This document shows positions 28,767-38,468 of a stretch of 47,353 nt of DNA, one piece after another (position 1 is the stretch's first letter; each line of letters starts with the position of its first letter). The DNA is taken from contig CALAGS010000110.1 of NCBI GenBank assembly GCA_937891665.1, positions 1 to 47,353 of the forward strand, read 5' to 3'. The translations under genes and the position numbers were made by a program. Source of the DNA: an uncultured Burkholderiales bacterium (GTDB lineage Bacteria; Pseudomonadota; Gammaproteobacteria; Burkholderiales; Burkholderiaceae_C). The notes under the pieces are model-generated. The model made no database searches. It was given only the letters and a program-made list of their open reading frames with translations, and was not told where the DNA came from.

Positions 28767-31205
28767 TTGAAGACACGCCCCTCATTTCAGACGCTCAAGC
28801 ACCTACAAGCCCTGCCTTTGGCTTGTATGTTACTTGGGCTCACGCCGGTCTGGGGCCAAGTTTCGGCTCCCGCCAAAGGGCCTTCAGCGCTCAGTCGGCC
28901 TACCGCCATCCCTGGCGTCATTCTTCGAAACAGCACTCACCTAGAAGAAAAGATTTCTGAAGTCGAGCGCAAGCAATCGCCCTTGTTTATTTCGGGCCAG
29001 CGCATTGATGCCCGGCCCGACCTGGACATGGTCATCGAAGGCGATGCTTTGCTGCGCAAACAAGGCCTGACTGTGAAGGCCCAACGCATTGAATACGATC
29101 AGTCTCAAGACACCTTGAAAGCGACCGGCGGTGTCAAAATCAATCGAGATGGCAATACATTTCAGGGCAGTTCCTTGATCTTGCAGGCGGACGCATTTCA
29201 AGGCAAATTTTCGCAAGCTGACTACACCTTGCTCAAAGGTGGCGGCCATGGCAAGGCTTCTGAAATTGAGTTCATCGATCAGCAGCGCGCCATCATTCGC
29301 AATGCGACCTTCACCACCTGCGCGCGATTGCCAGGCCCTAGCTGGCTGCCTGAATGGGTGCTCAAAGCGGCCAGCCTTCAAGTGAATGAAGAAAACGACA
29401 CCATTCAAGCCAAGGACTTGCAACTTCGCTTCAAAGATGTGCCAATCTTGGCTGCACCCTCACTCACTTTTCCGCTCAACAGCACCAGACAGTCGGGCTT
29501 GCTGTCGCCACTGGTTGGCATCGATACCGTCAGCGGTATTGAGATTTCTTCACCTTATTATTGGAACATTGCGCCCAATCGCGATGCCACACTGACAAGC
29601 ACTTTCATGAGCAAGCGCGGCGTCGCTTTTGATTCTGAGTTTCGCTACCTAGAGCCTGACAGCCAAGGTCAGACACGTTTCAATCTGATGCCCAACGACT
29701 CTCTGCGCCAGCAATCTCGCTGGGGTCTTTCGACTCAGCATACTGGCGGCATTGAAACCGGTAGCAGCACCTTCGGCCGCTTAGGTTTGAACGTGAATTT
29801 GAACCGCGTCAGCGACGACAACTACTGGCGGGATTTCCCTCGAGCCGGCTTGTCGTTGTCACAACGTCTGCTGCCTGCCTCTGGTAGTCTGCATTGGGCG
29901 CAAGGTGATCTCTCCATGATGACCCAGGTCTTGAAATTTCAGACTTTGCAAGACATCAGTTCACCCATCACGCCGCCTTACGATCGCTCGCCTCAAATAG
30001 TGGCACGCTACAACACATGGGATCTCAAAGGTTTTGATGTGGGCGTCACGGCCGACACCACCCGCTTTGAGGCGGACTACAGCCGAATACCCGGTGGCAC
30101 GAGTTCTATTTTGCGCAATGGTCAGCGCAGCTTTGCAGCCGTCCAAATCAGCCGGCCGTGGCTCAAACCATGGGGCTTTGTGATTCCAAAAATACAACTT
30201 CACGCCACACGCTACCAGTTGGACTCAGCGCTTGCTAATGGTCAATTGGAAGCCAACCGCATGCTGCCGACTTTCAGCTTGGACACGGGCCTTGTCTATG
30301 AGCGAGACGCGTCCGTCTTGGGTCGAGGGTTAAGACAAACTCTGGAGCCTCGGGCCTTTTTTGTCAGAACACCTTACAAAGATCAAAGCCAACTGCCCAG
30401 TTACGACAGTGGCGCAACAGACTTCAACCTCACCACGGTCTACTCCGAAAATCCGTATGTGGGTCAAGACCGCCTTGCTGACAACAACTTGGTGACTTTG
30501 GGCGTGAACAGCCGCTTTTTTGACAGCAACACAGGCGCAGAGCTGGCGCGCTTTGGTTTTGCACAACGGTATCGATTCTCTGATCAATTGGTCAGGTTGC
30601 CAGGCGAGTTGCCTGTGTCCTCTGGCTATAGCGATATTTTGCTGGGTGCGGGTGTCCGTTGGGACAACCGCTGGACCTTCGACTCAAGCTTGCAATTTGA
30701 TGCACAAACCCACCGCACATCACGGACCACGCTAAGCACCCGCTTCAATCCGACACCGTACCGTGTTTTCAATACAGCCTACCGCTTGGCGCGCGATCAA
30801 AGCGAGCAAATTGACGTGGGCTGGCAGTGGCCTTTGCGTGACTTTTCCTTTGCCAAGCATGATGAGGTCACTGGCAACCAACAGGTCATGGGTCCTGGAC
30901 AAGGCTTAGGTGCCGATCGCTGGTACAGCGTTGGACGCATGAACTTCAGCTTGAAGGATCGCAAAATGGTCGACACCTTGCTAGGGTTTGAATACGACTC
31001 AGGTTGCTGGCTAGGACGCGTTGTCTATGAACGCCTACAAAGCACGACAAGCACCTCACGCAGTCGGATTCTTTTTCAACTTGAATTTGTGGGATTGGCC
31101 CGTGTTGGCTCTAGTCCTTTGAAAACATTGCGCGACAATATCCCTCGTTACCAATACCTCCGCGAAGATTTAGCGCCCACCACCAGATTCACGACATATG
31201 ACTAA
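28767..31205 (+). CDS. lptD: LPS-assembly protein LptD
   Basis: LptD is the outer-membrane barrel that, with lipoprotein LptE, inserts lipopolysaccharide in the outer leaflet. The 812-residue product starts at TTG 28767 with a signal peptide (hydrophobic core near 15-28), then an OstA jellyroll (E-G-D-A-L-L-R-K near 90) and the LptD barrel domain with many alternating strands. Only two cysteines are visible in the mature part (T-T-C-A-R near 186 and D-S-G-C-W-L-G near 747). It overlaps surA by eight bases. Confidence 0.95.
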   Translation: MKTRPSFQTLKHLQALPLACMLLGLTPVWGQVSAPAKGPSALSRPTAIPGVILRNSTHLEEKISEVERKQSPLFISGQRIDARPDLDMVIEGDALLRKQGLTVKAQRIEYDQSQDTLKATGGVKINRDGNTFQGSSLILQADAFQGKFSQADYTLLKGGGHGKASEIEFIDQQRAIIRNATFTTCARLPGPSWLPEWVLKAASLQVNEENDTIQAKDLQLRFKDVPILAAPSLTFPLNSTRQSGLLSPLVGIDTVSGIEISSPYYWNIAPNRDATLTSTFMSKRGVAFDSEFRYLEPDSQGQTRFNLMPNDSLRQQSRWGLSTQHTGGIETGSSTFGRLGLNVNLNRVSDDNYWRDFPRAGLSLSQRLLPASGSLHWAQGDLSMMTQVLKFQTLQDISSPITPPYDRSPQIVARYNTWDLKGFDVGVTADTTRFEADYSRIPGGTSSILRNGQRSFAAVQISRPWLKPWGFVIPKIQLHATRYQLDSALANGQLEANRMLPTFSLDTGLVYERDASVLGRGLRQTLEPRAFFVRTPYKDQSQLPSYDSGATDFNLTTVYSENPYVGQDRLADNNLVTLGVNSRFFDSNTGAELARFGFAQRYRFSDQLVRLPGELPVSSGYSDILLGAGVRWDNRWTFDSSLQFDAQTHRTSRTTLSTRFNPTPYRVFNTAYRLARDQSEQIDVGWQWPLRDFSFAKHDEVTGNQQVMGPGQGLGADRWYSVGRMNFSLKDRKMVDTLLGFEYDSGCWLGRVVYERLQSTTSTSRSRILFQLEFVGLARVGSSPLKTLRDNIPRYQYLREDLAPTTRFTTYD

Positions 31206-32529
31206 ATTTTTTCCATTGACCATCGGCATGATCGCAAGCTTTTTAGTGGCGCTCATTGGACCGGGCTTGGCGCAGGCCCAGACCCATTTGAAATCACGGC
31301 CCGTTGACTACATTGTTGCCGTAGTGAATTCAGAGCCCATCACCAACAACGAAGTTAAAAATCTAAAGTTGCGTTTAGAAAAGCAATTGCAGCCAGGTGT
31401 CGCCGCACCCAGTGCACAAGTTTTGACGCAGCAGGCCCTTAATCAATTGATCAATGAGAAAGCCCAATTGCAACAAGCTCGCGACAATGGTATTCGCATT
31501 GATGACGCAGAGATCGATCAAACAGAACTCAACATCGCACGCCAAAATCAAGTCTCCAAAGAAGAGCTTTACAAACGAATTATTTCGGAGGGGTTGAGCG
31601 TCTCTGCATTTCGCGAGCAATTGCGCACCCAATTGATGGTCAGCCGTTTGCGTGAACGGGACGTTGACAACAGAGCACGAATTTCTGACACCGATGTAGA
31701 GCAGTTCATTCAAAGTCAGCAAGCAGGCAAGCCCGTGGTCAGCCCTCCAGTGGATATCAACTTGGCCATGATTTTGATTGCCGTGCCAGAGAATAGTTCT
31801 GAACAAGAGGCCACTGAATTAAAAATCAAAGCGCAACAAATTGTGCAACGCGCCAAACGCGGCGAGAGCTTTGCGGCATTGGCACAAGCCTTCTCTCAAG
31901 CCCCTGACAAAGGCGCCAATGGTGGCGAAATGGGTCTGCGTACCGCCGACCGCTACCCCACACTGTTTATTGACAGTACGCAAAATCTCAACAAAGGCGA
32001 GGTCTCAGACCCTGTTCGCTCGGGTGCTGGATTTCACATCTTAAAAGTATTAGACAAAAAACAAAGTGAGATGAGCAGCACTTTGATTTTACAAACGCGT
32101 GCTCGCCACATTTTGCTGCGTACTGGCAGCGAATTGTCCGAAGCCGCCGCGCGCAATCGCTTAGTCACTTACAAGCAACGGGTGCAAACTGGTACAGATT
32201 TTGCCGATTTGGCTCGGCAGTTCTCGCAAGACGGTAGCGCTTCAGCAGGTGGCGATTTAGGTTGGGCAAGCCCCGGCCAGTTTGTCCCAGAGTTTGAAGA
32301 GGTCTTGGCGCGCCTCCAACCTGGGCAAATTTCCGACCCCTTGATTTCTCGGTTTGGCGCGCACCTCATTCAGGTCATGGAGCGTCGCGAAGTGCCATTG
32401 TCGGTTCGTGAACAACGTGAAATGGTTCGCACTCAATTGCGCGAAAAGAAAATGGAAGAACTTTATTCAGCATGGGTTGAGGAATTACGCGGTCGCGCTT
32501 ATGTTGAATTGCGCGACCCTCCCCAATGA
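31198..32529 (+). CDS. surA: Periplasmic chaperone/prolyl isomerase SurA
   Basis: SurA escorts outer-membrane proteins, including LptD, through the periplasm. The 443-residue protein has a signal peptide ending near A-Q-A-Q (about 28), the SurA N-terminal chaperone domain with D-Y-I-V-A-V-V-N, and two parvulin PPIase domains (about 185-285 and 300-395; the second shows R-A-R-H-I-L-L and [12 protein letters not shown]). It overlaps lptD and rsmA. Confidence 0.96.
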   Translation: MTKFFPLTIGMIASFLVALIGPGLAQAQTHLKSRPVDYIVAVVNSEPITNNEVKNLKLRLEKQLQPGVAAPSAQVLTQQALNQLINEKAQLQQARDNGIRIDDAEIDQTELNIARQNQVSKEELYKRIISEGLSVSAFREQLRTQLMVSRLRERDVDNRARISDTDVEQFIQSQQAGKPVVSPPVDINLAMILIAVPENSSEQEATELKIKAQQIVQRAKRGESFAALAQAFSQAPDKGANGGEMGLRTADRYPTLFIDSTQNLNKGEVSDPVRSGAGFHILKVLDKKQSEMSSTLILQTRARHILLRTGSELSEAAARNRLVTYKQRVQTGTDFADLARQFSQDGSASAGGDLGWASPGQFVPEFEEVLARLQPGQISDPLISRFGAHLIQVMERREVPLSVREQREMVRTQLREKKMEELYSAWVEELRGRAYVELRDPPQ

Positions 32530-33281
32530 AGCACATTCCACGCAAACGTTTCGGCCAACACTTTTTATCTGACGGCGGCATCATTGATGCCATCGTGAAT
32601 GCCATACATCCCCAAGCTGGGCAAGCCATGGTTGAAATTGGCCCTGGCTTGGCGGCACTCACGCAACCCTTGGTTGAGCGCTTAGGGCAACTGACTGTCA
32701 TTGAATTAGACCGTGACTTGGCCATGCGCCTTCGACTTCACAAACAACTCACCGTGGTCGAGTCGGATGTCTTGCGCGTTGACTTCACGGCAATGGCGGC
32801 CGGTCACAAACTGAGGGTCGTGGGCAACTTGCCATACAACATTTCCACGCCTATCTTGTTTCATTTGCTAGCGCATGTCAGCGCCATCGAAGATCAACAC
32901 TTTATGTTGCAAAAGGAAGTGGTTGACCGCATGGTGGCCTCTCCTGCAACGTCAGACTATGGCCGTCTGTCTGTCATGTTGCAGTGGCGTTATGAGATGG
33001 AAAATGTGCTTTTTGTGCCGCCTGAAAGCTTTGACCCACCGCCGCGTGTTGACAGCGCGGTTGTGCGAATGGTGCCGCGCAGTGCCCCAGCCAACATCGA
33101 CGTGAAGCTCTTGGAAAAAATGGTTCAAGTGGCCTTCAGCCAACGACGCAAACTGCTAAGGCACACGCTAGGTGCTTGGTTAACAGAGCGAAATTTTGCG
33201 GGCCCTTTTGATGTGCAACGTCGTGCTGAAGAAGTTCCAGTTGAGGAGTACCTTCAGTTGGCCTTGGCCTTGAATCAGTGA
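32526..33281 (+). CDS. rsmA: 16S rRNA (adenine1518/1519-N6)-dimethyltransferase
   Basis: RsmA (KsgA) dimethylates two adjacent adenines near the 3' end of 16S rRNA. The 251-residue protein shows K-R-F-G-Q-H-F-L at the N-terminus, SAM motif [10 protein letters not shown], and the catalytic N-L-P-Y-N-I-S near 100. It overlaps the surA stop by ATGA. pdxA, usually between surA and rsmA in enterics, is absent. Confidence 0.97.
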   Translation: MKHIPRKRFGQHFLSDGGIIDAIVNAIHPQAGQAMVEIGPGLAALTQPLVERLGQLTVIELDRDLAMRLRLHKQLTVVESDVLRVDFTAMAAGHKLRVVGNLPYNISTPILFHLLAHVSAIEDQHFMLQKEVVDRMVASPATSDYGRLSVMLQWRYEMENVLFVPPESFDPPPRVDSAVVRMVPRSAPANIDVKLLEKMVQVAFSQRRKLLRHTLGAWLTERNFAGPFDVQRRAEEVPVEEYLQLALALNQ

Positions 33282-33893
33282 TTACGCAGCTGCGAGCCAA
33301 TAGCCAGCGTTGAAGGGGCTGCTCATGCGAAGCGCCAAAGGTGAAACATCGACCAACTTATCGGTCGGCATTTTTTCGCCTTCTTCAACCAGCATTTCAA
33401 CACCATCGGCATCCAACTCGGGAGCAGCATCCGCCAGTTTCTCGGCACCCGCAGTAGCAGCGCGTGCCACAGAGAAAGAATAGAAGCAGCGGAAAGGCAC
33501 TTTGCGGTCACCCCAATAATCGGCCGTGTCACGGAAAATATCGAGCAACTGTTCGCGGGCTTCTTTGTCAAACTTTAAATTGGCAGGAATGTGTTCCAAG
33601 ACCACGATAAAGCCAGGCTGAGGGCCAGACTTGTGCAGCGGGTCGGTCATGCTGTCATACAAGGCATCAAAGTTTTTGCCAAAGTGCGAAGGCAAGGTGA
33701 ACTGTGCTGCGATCAAATCGAGCACATCTTGTTTGCTTTGTGCCTTGGACAAATTGGCATACAAAAAGTGTTGTCCCAAACCATCTGCCGCTTCTTGCAG
33801 GTCGCTGACGCGAAATGCACGAATCGACTGGACGATGTTTGCCCGCACACCCTTCAAAGGTGTTTCTTGGTCCTGTCGAATTGGCTTGTCCAT
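33282..33893 (-). CDS. Barstar-domain RNase inhibitor with C-terminal extension
   Basis: Residues about 40-137 match barstar, the tight cytoplasmic inhibitor of barnase-type RNases: F-G-K-N-F-D-A-L-Y-D-S-M aligns with barstar's Y-G-E-N-L-D-A-L-W-D-C-L, keeping the aspartate that contacts the RNase active site. An L-L-D-I-F-R-D-T-A segment follows, as in barstar. Barstar is about 90 residues, whereas this protein has 203, with an N-terminal lead of about 40 and an acidic C-terminal extension of about 65 of unknown role. ATG 33893 is used; GTG 33905 is the alternative. The gene follows an RNase Sa-like gene on the same strand, 120 bases away. Confidence 0.85.
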   Translation of the reverse strand: MDKPIRQDQETPLKGVRANIVQSIRAFRVSDLQEAADGLGQHFLYANLSKAQSKQDVLDLIAAQFTLPSHFGKNFDALYDSMTDPLHKSGPQPGFIVVLEHIPANLKFDKEAREQLLDIFRDTADYWGDRKVPFRCFYSFSVARAATAGAEKLADAAPELDADGVEMLVEEGEKMPTDKLVDVSPLALRMSSPFNAGYWLAAA

Positions 33894-33960
33894 CGCCGTT
33901 CTCACTCTCTAATTTTTAAAACCAGCCTTTTGGGCTTTTGATTGACATATACCGAGTGCT

Positions 33961-33972
33961 CGCTTGCAAGCG
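33961..33972. repeat. 12-bp palindrome between RNase and barstar genes
   Basis: CGCTTGCAAGCG is a perfect 12-base palindrome in the 120-base gap between the RNase and barstar genes. It could be an operator for separate expression of the inhibitor, but no regulator is adjacent and a site this short can arise by chance. Confidence 0.3.
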
Positions 33973-34013
33973 CTCATCTTTAGAATCACTTCAAACAGTG
34001 GCAAAGACCGCTT

Positions 34014-34418
34014 TCACGGCACGTTTACAATTTCCCTAAAACTGGTGTAGTGGTCTGACGTGTAAAAACAATGTTTTGGCACGCGAGGTTCTTCCCCTCC
34101 ACACACAATTCGACGGGCGCCACGGCTCTTTTCACCTGGGGTTTTGACGGTATATTCGCGGTAAAAACCACGCTTTGCTTGAGGCAAGATCCGCTCTCGA
34201 TTGCCAAAAACAACACCATCTTTTTCGTACCGAAACGGCCCACCCTGACGGATGAGTAGATAGGTTTCTTGGCCTTCTTTGGGCAGGTCCTGTAAAGCAA
34301 TGGGGGCAACAACTGCTGATTCGGCAACCGATTTGGCCTGCACCAAAATTGTGCAAGGCGCAAACAAGAGACCCAAACAGACGGCTAGCGCAGCAAAATC
34401 AAGCGTTTTAGAGCGCAT
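34014..34418 (-). CDS. Secreted guanyl-specific ribonuclease (RNase Sa/N1/T1 family)
   Basis: The 134-residue product has a signal peptide (hydrophobic 8-27) and a mature part strikingly like Streptomyces RNase Sa: L-P-K-E-G-Q-E-T, G-P-F-R-Y-E-K-D-G-V-V-F-G-N-R-E, and Y-R-E-Y-T-V-K-T-P-G. The catalytic set is intact: Glu88, Arg99, Arg103 and His123 (S-D-H-Y-T-S-F). Such enzymes cut RNA 3' of guanosine in the periplasm or outside the cell. ATG 34418 has AGGA upstream. Two cysteines (106, 117) differ in position from the RNase Sa disulfide. The barstar gene downstream would protect the cytoplasm. Confidence 0.9.
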   Translation of the reverse strand: MRSKTLDFAALAVCLGLLFAPCTILVQAKSVAESAVVAPIALQDLPKEGQETYLLIRQGGPFRYEKDGVVFGNRERILPQAKRGFYREYTVKTPGEKSRGARRIVCGGEEPRVPKHCFYTSDHYTSFREIVNVP

Positions 34419-34563
34419 ATCATTCCTGTGACACGGTGCCGCACACCCACTTTAAACCTTCAAAACTCACGGGTAAACCCGGAAATTCGAAGCCGCAATT
34501 TTGCCGTAACGCGCTAAAAAATGCAAGTACTTTCCCCAATAAAGGGAAATTACCAGAACGGGG

Positions 34564-36864
34564 CTATCGAACGGCGTTAGCGTCCGCTACCGTCAGGGCT
34601 GTCATATTCACGATGCGGCGCACGGTGGCGCTGGGCGTCAAGATGTGGACCGGTTTGGCTGCGCCTAGAAGAACGGGGCCAATGGCAATATTGCCGCCAG
34701 CAGCTGTTTTCAAGAGGTTGTAAGAAATATTGGCCGCATCAATATTGGGGCAGACCAAGAGGTTGGCATCGCCCTGCAAAGTGCTATTGGGCATTAGCAG
34801 GGCGCGTGCGTCCCCATCCAAGGCAATGTCACCATGCATTTCGCCATCCACTTCCAACCAGGGTGCGTTTTTCTGCAGCAAGGCCAAAGTGTCACGCATT
34901 TTCAAAGCGCTCGGCTCATTGGAGGTACCAAAGTTTGAGTGCGACAACAAAGCAACCTTCGGTCGAATACCAAATCGCTTCATTTCGTGGGCGGCCATGA
35001 CCGTGATTTCTGCCAACTGCTCTGCCGTCGGGTCGTAATTGACATGCGTATCGACCAAAAAAACTTGTCGATTGGGTAGCAACAAACCGTTCATGCAAGC
35101 AAAGGTATTGACGCCAGGGCGTTTGCCGATCACTTGCTCCACGTAGGGCAAGTGGGTGGCATTGGTGCCCCAAGTGCCGCAAATGAGGCCATCGACATCA
35201 CCCTTGTGCAACAACATCGTTCCAATCAAGGACAAACGTCGACGCATTTCTATCTTGGCCATTTGAACCGTAATACCCTTGCGCTCTTGCATGCGATGGT
35301 AGGTTTGCCAAAAGTCACGGTAGCGGTGGTCATCCTCTACATTGACAACCTCGTAATCAAGGCCCTCTTTCAATCGCAGACCAAATTTTTCAACTCTTTC
35401 AGCAATGACCGCTGGGCGGCCAATCAGGGTGGGGCGAGCCAAGCCTTCGTCGCTCACAATTTGCGCGGCACGCAAAACGCGCTCTTCTTCGCCCTCGCTG
35501 TAGGCCACACGTTTTTTCAAGCCTCGCTTGGCCGCCGTGTAGATAGGCTTCATGGTGGTGCCAGACGCATACACAAAATTTTGAAGACGCTCGCGATAGG
35601 CTTCCATGTCAGCGATCGGCCTTAGCGCCACGCCACTGTCAGCCGCCGCTTGCGCAACCGCCGGTGCAATTTTGATCATCAAACGCGGATCGAATGGCTT
35701 GGGAATTAAATACTCAGGGCCAAAAACCAAGGGCTCGCCCGCATAAGCCGCGGCCACCACTTCACTTTGTTCTGCCTGCGCCAATTCGGCAATGGCATAC
35801 ACCGCGGCAATTTCCATCTCTTGCGTGATGGTGGTGGCGCCGCTGTCTAGTGCACCACGGAAAATATAGGGGAAGCACAAAACGTTGTTGACTTGGTTGG
35901 GGTAGTCGGTTCGCCCCGTTGCCATGATGGCGTCATCGCGAACCGCTTTGACGTCTTCAGGCAAGATTTCGGGGTTGGGGTTGGCCAAGGCAAAAATCAA
36001 AGGCTTGGCCGCCATTTTTTTCACCATGTCTTGTTTCAACACACCACCAGCGGACAAGCCCAAGAACACATCGGCGCCCTCAATGGCCTCGGCCAATGTG
36101 CGTTGCGATGTTTTTTGCGAAAACTGAATTTTGTCTTCGTCCATCAACTCGGTGCGGCCTTCGTAGACCAAGCCTGCTAAATCGGTGACCCAAATATTTT
36201 CTCGTGGGATGCCCAGTTTGACCAACAAGCCTAGGCAGGCCAAAGCTGCCGCGCCCGCGCCTGACGTGACCAATTTCACTTTGCTGACATCTTTGCCCAC
36301 CACCTTCAAGCCGTTCAAAATAGCGGCGCCAACTGTGATGGCCGTGCCGTGCTGATCGTCGTGAAAGACTGGGATTTTCATGCGTTCGCGCAATTTGCGC
36401 TCTACGTAAAAACAATCAGGCGCCTTGATGTCTTCTAAGTTGATGCCGCCAAATGTGGGCTCTAGCGCGGCAATGATCTCGACCAGCTTCTCTGGGTCTT
36501 TTTCATTGATTTCGATGTCAAACACATCAATGCCAGAGAATTTTTTGAAAAGAACCGCCTTGCCCTCCATGACGGGTTTGCCGGCCAAGGGCCCAATGTC
36601 CCCCAAACCCAATACGGCGGTTCCGTTGGTGATCACCCCAACCAAATTGCCACGACTGGTGTATTTGAATGCCGCGTTGGGGTCTTTGACAATTTCTTCG
36701 CAAGGCGCTGCCACACCTGGCGAGTAGGCCAAAGCCAAGTCATGCTGATTGACCAATTGCTTGGTGGCCGCAATGGAGATTTTGCCGGGGGTGGGAAATT
36801 CGTGATATTCAAGGGCGGCGCGGCGCAACTGAGCGCGGCGCTCTTCGGCATTGTCTTGGGTCAT
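34564..36864 (-). CDS. maeB: NADP-dependent malic enzyme with phosphotransacetylase-like tail
   Basis: MaeB decarboxylates malate to pyruvate with NADP+, linking the TCA cycle to NADPH and pyruvate supply. The 766-residue protein has the malic domain ([11 protein letters not shown] near 48), the NAD(P)-binding domain (about 165-400), and a C-terminal phosphotransacetylase-like domain (about 425-766) that is regulatory rather than catalytic in characterised MaeB. ATG 36864 is chosen because AAGGAGA lies seven bases upstream; the upstream in-frame start at 36885 lacks a site. Confidence 0.96.
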   Translation of the reverse strand: MTQDNAEERRAQLRRAALEYHEFPTPGKISIAATKQLVNQHDLALAYSPGVAAPCEEIVKDPNAAFKYTSRGNLVGVITNGTAVLGLGDIGPLAGKPVMEGKAVLFKKFSGIDVFDIEINEKDPEKLVEIIAALEPTFGGINLEDIKAPDCFYVERKLRERMKIPVFHDDQHGTAITVGAAILNGLKVVGKDVSKVKLVTSGAGAAALACLGLLVKLGIPRENIWVTDLAGLVYEGRTELMDEDKIQFSQKTSQRTLAEAIEGADVFLGLSAGGVLKQDMVKKMAAKPLIFALANPNPEILPEDVKAVRDDAIMATGRTDYPNQVNNVLCFPYIFRGALDSGATTITQEMEIAAVYAIAELAQAEQSEVVAAAYAGEPLVFGPEYLIPKPFDPRLMIKIAPAVAQAAADSGVALRPIADMEAYRERLQNFVYASGTTMKPIYTAAKRGLKKRVAYSEGEEERVLRAAQIVSDEGLARPTLIGRPAVIAERVEKFGLRLKEGLDYEVVNVEDDHRYRDFWQTYHRMQERKGITVQMAKIEMRRRLSLIGTMLLHKGDVDGLICGTWGTNATHLPYVEQVIGKRPGVNTFACMNGLLLPNRQVFLVDTHVNYDPTAEQLAEITVMAAHEMKRFGIRPKVALLSHSNFGTSNEPSALKMRDTLALLQKNAPWLEVDGEMHGDIALDGDARALLMPNSTLQGDANLLVCPNIDAANISYNLLKTAAGGNIAIGPVLLGAAKPVHILTPSATVRRIVNMTALTVADANAVR

Positions 36865-36971
36865 TTTCGGTCTCCTTTTGGGCAATAGACGCCGGCTTCA
36901 CTGATTGAAGGGAATGGCGGTCTGCTACGTCTGATTCTAGACCCCCCAAGTCAAGGGTCAGTTTGTGGAAA

Positions 36972-36992
36972 ACTGCAGGCAAAGTCTGCAGT
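36972..36992 (-). terminator. Hairpin after pepP
   Basis: ACTGCAG and CTGCAGT pair as a perfect 7-bp stem around a 7-base loop, with TTTT just after it on the minus strand, about 45 bases beyond the pepP stop. It is a weak but plausible intrinsic terminator ahead of maeB. The remaining roughly 110 bases to maeB hold no gene and presumably its promoter. Confidence 0.45.
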
Positions 36993-37035
36993 GTTTTAAC
37001 TTTGGCGCACAACTGAGGTGCGCTAAGGTGAGCGA

Positions 37036-38436
37036 TCAATCGCGCATGAGTGCTTCAATTTCGTCAGCTTTCACATGCACGCCGCGCGTGATCAACTCGC
37101 ACCCTTTTGCGGTCACGACCGCATCGTCTTCAATTCGAATGCCAATGTTGTGGAAACGCTCGGGCACCCCTGGGGCGGGTCTGACATAAATGCCAGGCTC
37201 AATGGTCAAGACCATACCAGGTCGCAAAATGCGGCTTGGGCGGTCCTTGATGAGTTCTCCGCTTAAGGGGTCTTTGCGCTCACTGAAAGTGCCCACTTCT
37301 GACGGTTCGACATAACTGCCGCAGTCATGCACATCCATGCCAAGCCAATGGCCGGTTCGGTGCATGTAAAACTGGAAATAGCTTCGATTGGCAATCACAT
37401 CTTGCGCATTGCCCACTTTGTTGGCATCTAAAAGGCCGACATCGAGCATGCCTTGCGCCAACACCTTGACTGTTGCTTCGTGCGGATCTACAAAACGTGC
37501 GCCTTCATGGGTGGCTGCAATGGCAGCCTCTTGCGATGCCAGGACCAAGTCATAAAGTTCGCGTTGTGCCGAGCTGAATTTGCCGTTAGCGGGAAACGTG
37601 CGTGTGATGTCGCTGGCATAGCCGTCGAGTTCACAGCCGGCATCGATCAAAACCAAGTCGCCACTCAAAATAGGCGCGGCATCTGCGCGGTAGTGCAACA
37701 CACAGGCATTGGCACCGCCGGCCACAATCGAGCCATAAGCCGGATATTGGGAGCCGTGTTGGCGAAATTCGTGGAGCAGTTCGGCGTCCAAATGGTATTC
37801 ACGGACGTCTTGCCCTGCCCTCAACATGCTTGCTGATCTTTTCATTGCACGAATGTGAGCGCCCGCACTGATTTGAGATGCGCGGCGCATGATGTCCAGT
37901 TCATGTGCGTCTTTGACCAAACGCATTTCATCCAAAATGCCGCACACATCGCGTTGCTGCTCTGGGCACAGTGCGCCGTAACGCACGCGCGAGCGAACGG
38001 CATTGAGGCCCGTTTCAATGCGCGCAGACAAGTCTTTGTGCGTTGCAAAGGGATACCAAACGACCGACTTGTTTTCAAGCAGGGCCGGCAATTTGGCATC
38101 AAGGGCTGACACCGACCAAGCGTTGTGCACGCCCAATTGAGAAGGCGCAGCTTCTGGCCCCAAGCGAACACCATCCCAGATTTCGCGTTCTAAATCTTTG
38201 GGCTGACAAAACAAAGTGGCCTGGCCATCAGAAGTTAAGACCAACCAAGCATTGGGCTCGGTAAATCCGGTTAAGTAATAAAAATAACTGTCATGTCTGA
38301 ACAAGAAATCACTGTCGCGATTGCGTTGACGTTCTGGCGCGGTGGGAATAATGGCAATGCTGTTGGGGGCTTGCGCTGCCATTTTGGCGGCCAATTGAGC
38401 ACGGCGCTTGGCGTACAAATTTGAATCAATGGTCAT
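37036..38436 (-). CDS. pepP: Xaa-Pro aminopeptidase
   Basis: PepP removes N-terminal residues next to proline. The 466-residue pita-bread metalloenzyme has an N-terminal creatinase-like domain (about 1-175) and the five metal ligands in order: D-A-G-C-E-L-D, S-D-I-T-R, H-R-T-G-H-W-L-G, I-E-P-G-I-Y and I-E-D-D. ATG 38436 aligns with E. coli PepP; the frame extends to 38463 but without family similarity. murU ends 5 bases from the far end of that frame, so the two genes are probably cotranscribed. Confidence 0.95.
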   Translation of the reverse strand: MTIDSNLYAKRRAQLAAKMAAQAPNSIAIIPTAPERQRNRDSDFLFRHDSYFYYLTGFTEPNAWLVLTSDGQATLFCQPKDLEREIWDGVRLGPEAAPSQLGVHNAWSVSALDAKLPALLENKSVVWYPFATHKDLSARIETGLNAVRSRVRYGALCPEQQRDVCGILDEMRLVKDAHELDIMRRASQISAGAHIRAMKRSASMLRAGQDVREYHLDAELLHEFRQHGSQYPAYGSIVAGGANACVLHYRADAAPILSGDLVLIDAGCELDGYASDITRTFPANGKFSSAQRELYDLVLASQEAAIAATHEGARFVDPHEATVKVLAQGMLDVGLLDANKVGNAQDVIANRSYFQFYMHRTGHWLGMDVHDCGSYVEPSEVGTFSERKDPLSGELIKDRPSRILRPGMVLTIEPGIYVRPAPGVPERFHNIGIRIEDDAVVTAKGCELITRGVHVKADEIEALMRD

Positions 38437-38468
38437 GTTGTTAGGTTTTCTAGGTACGTACAAAGAGT

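Noticed and set aside
34515..34560. TTTCCC/GGGAAA inverted repeat after maeB
   Set aside because: Six base pairs with no U-run on the relevant strand; too weak to call a terminator.
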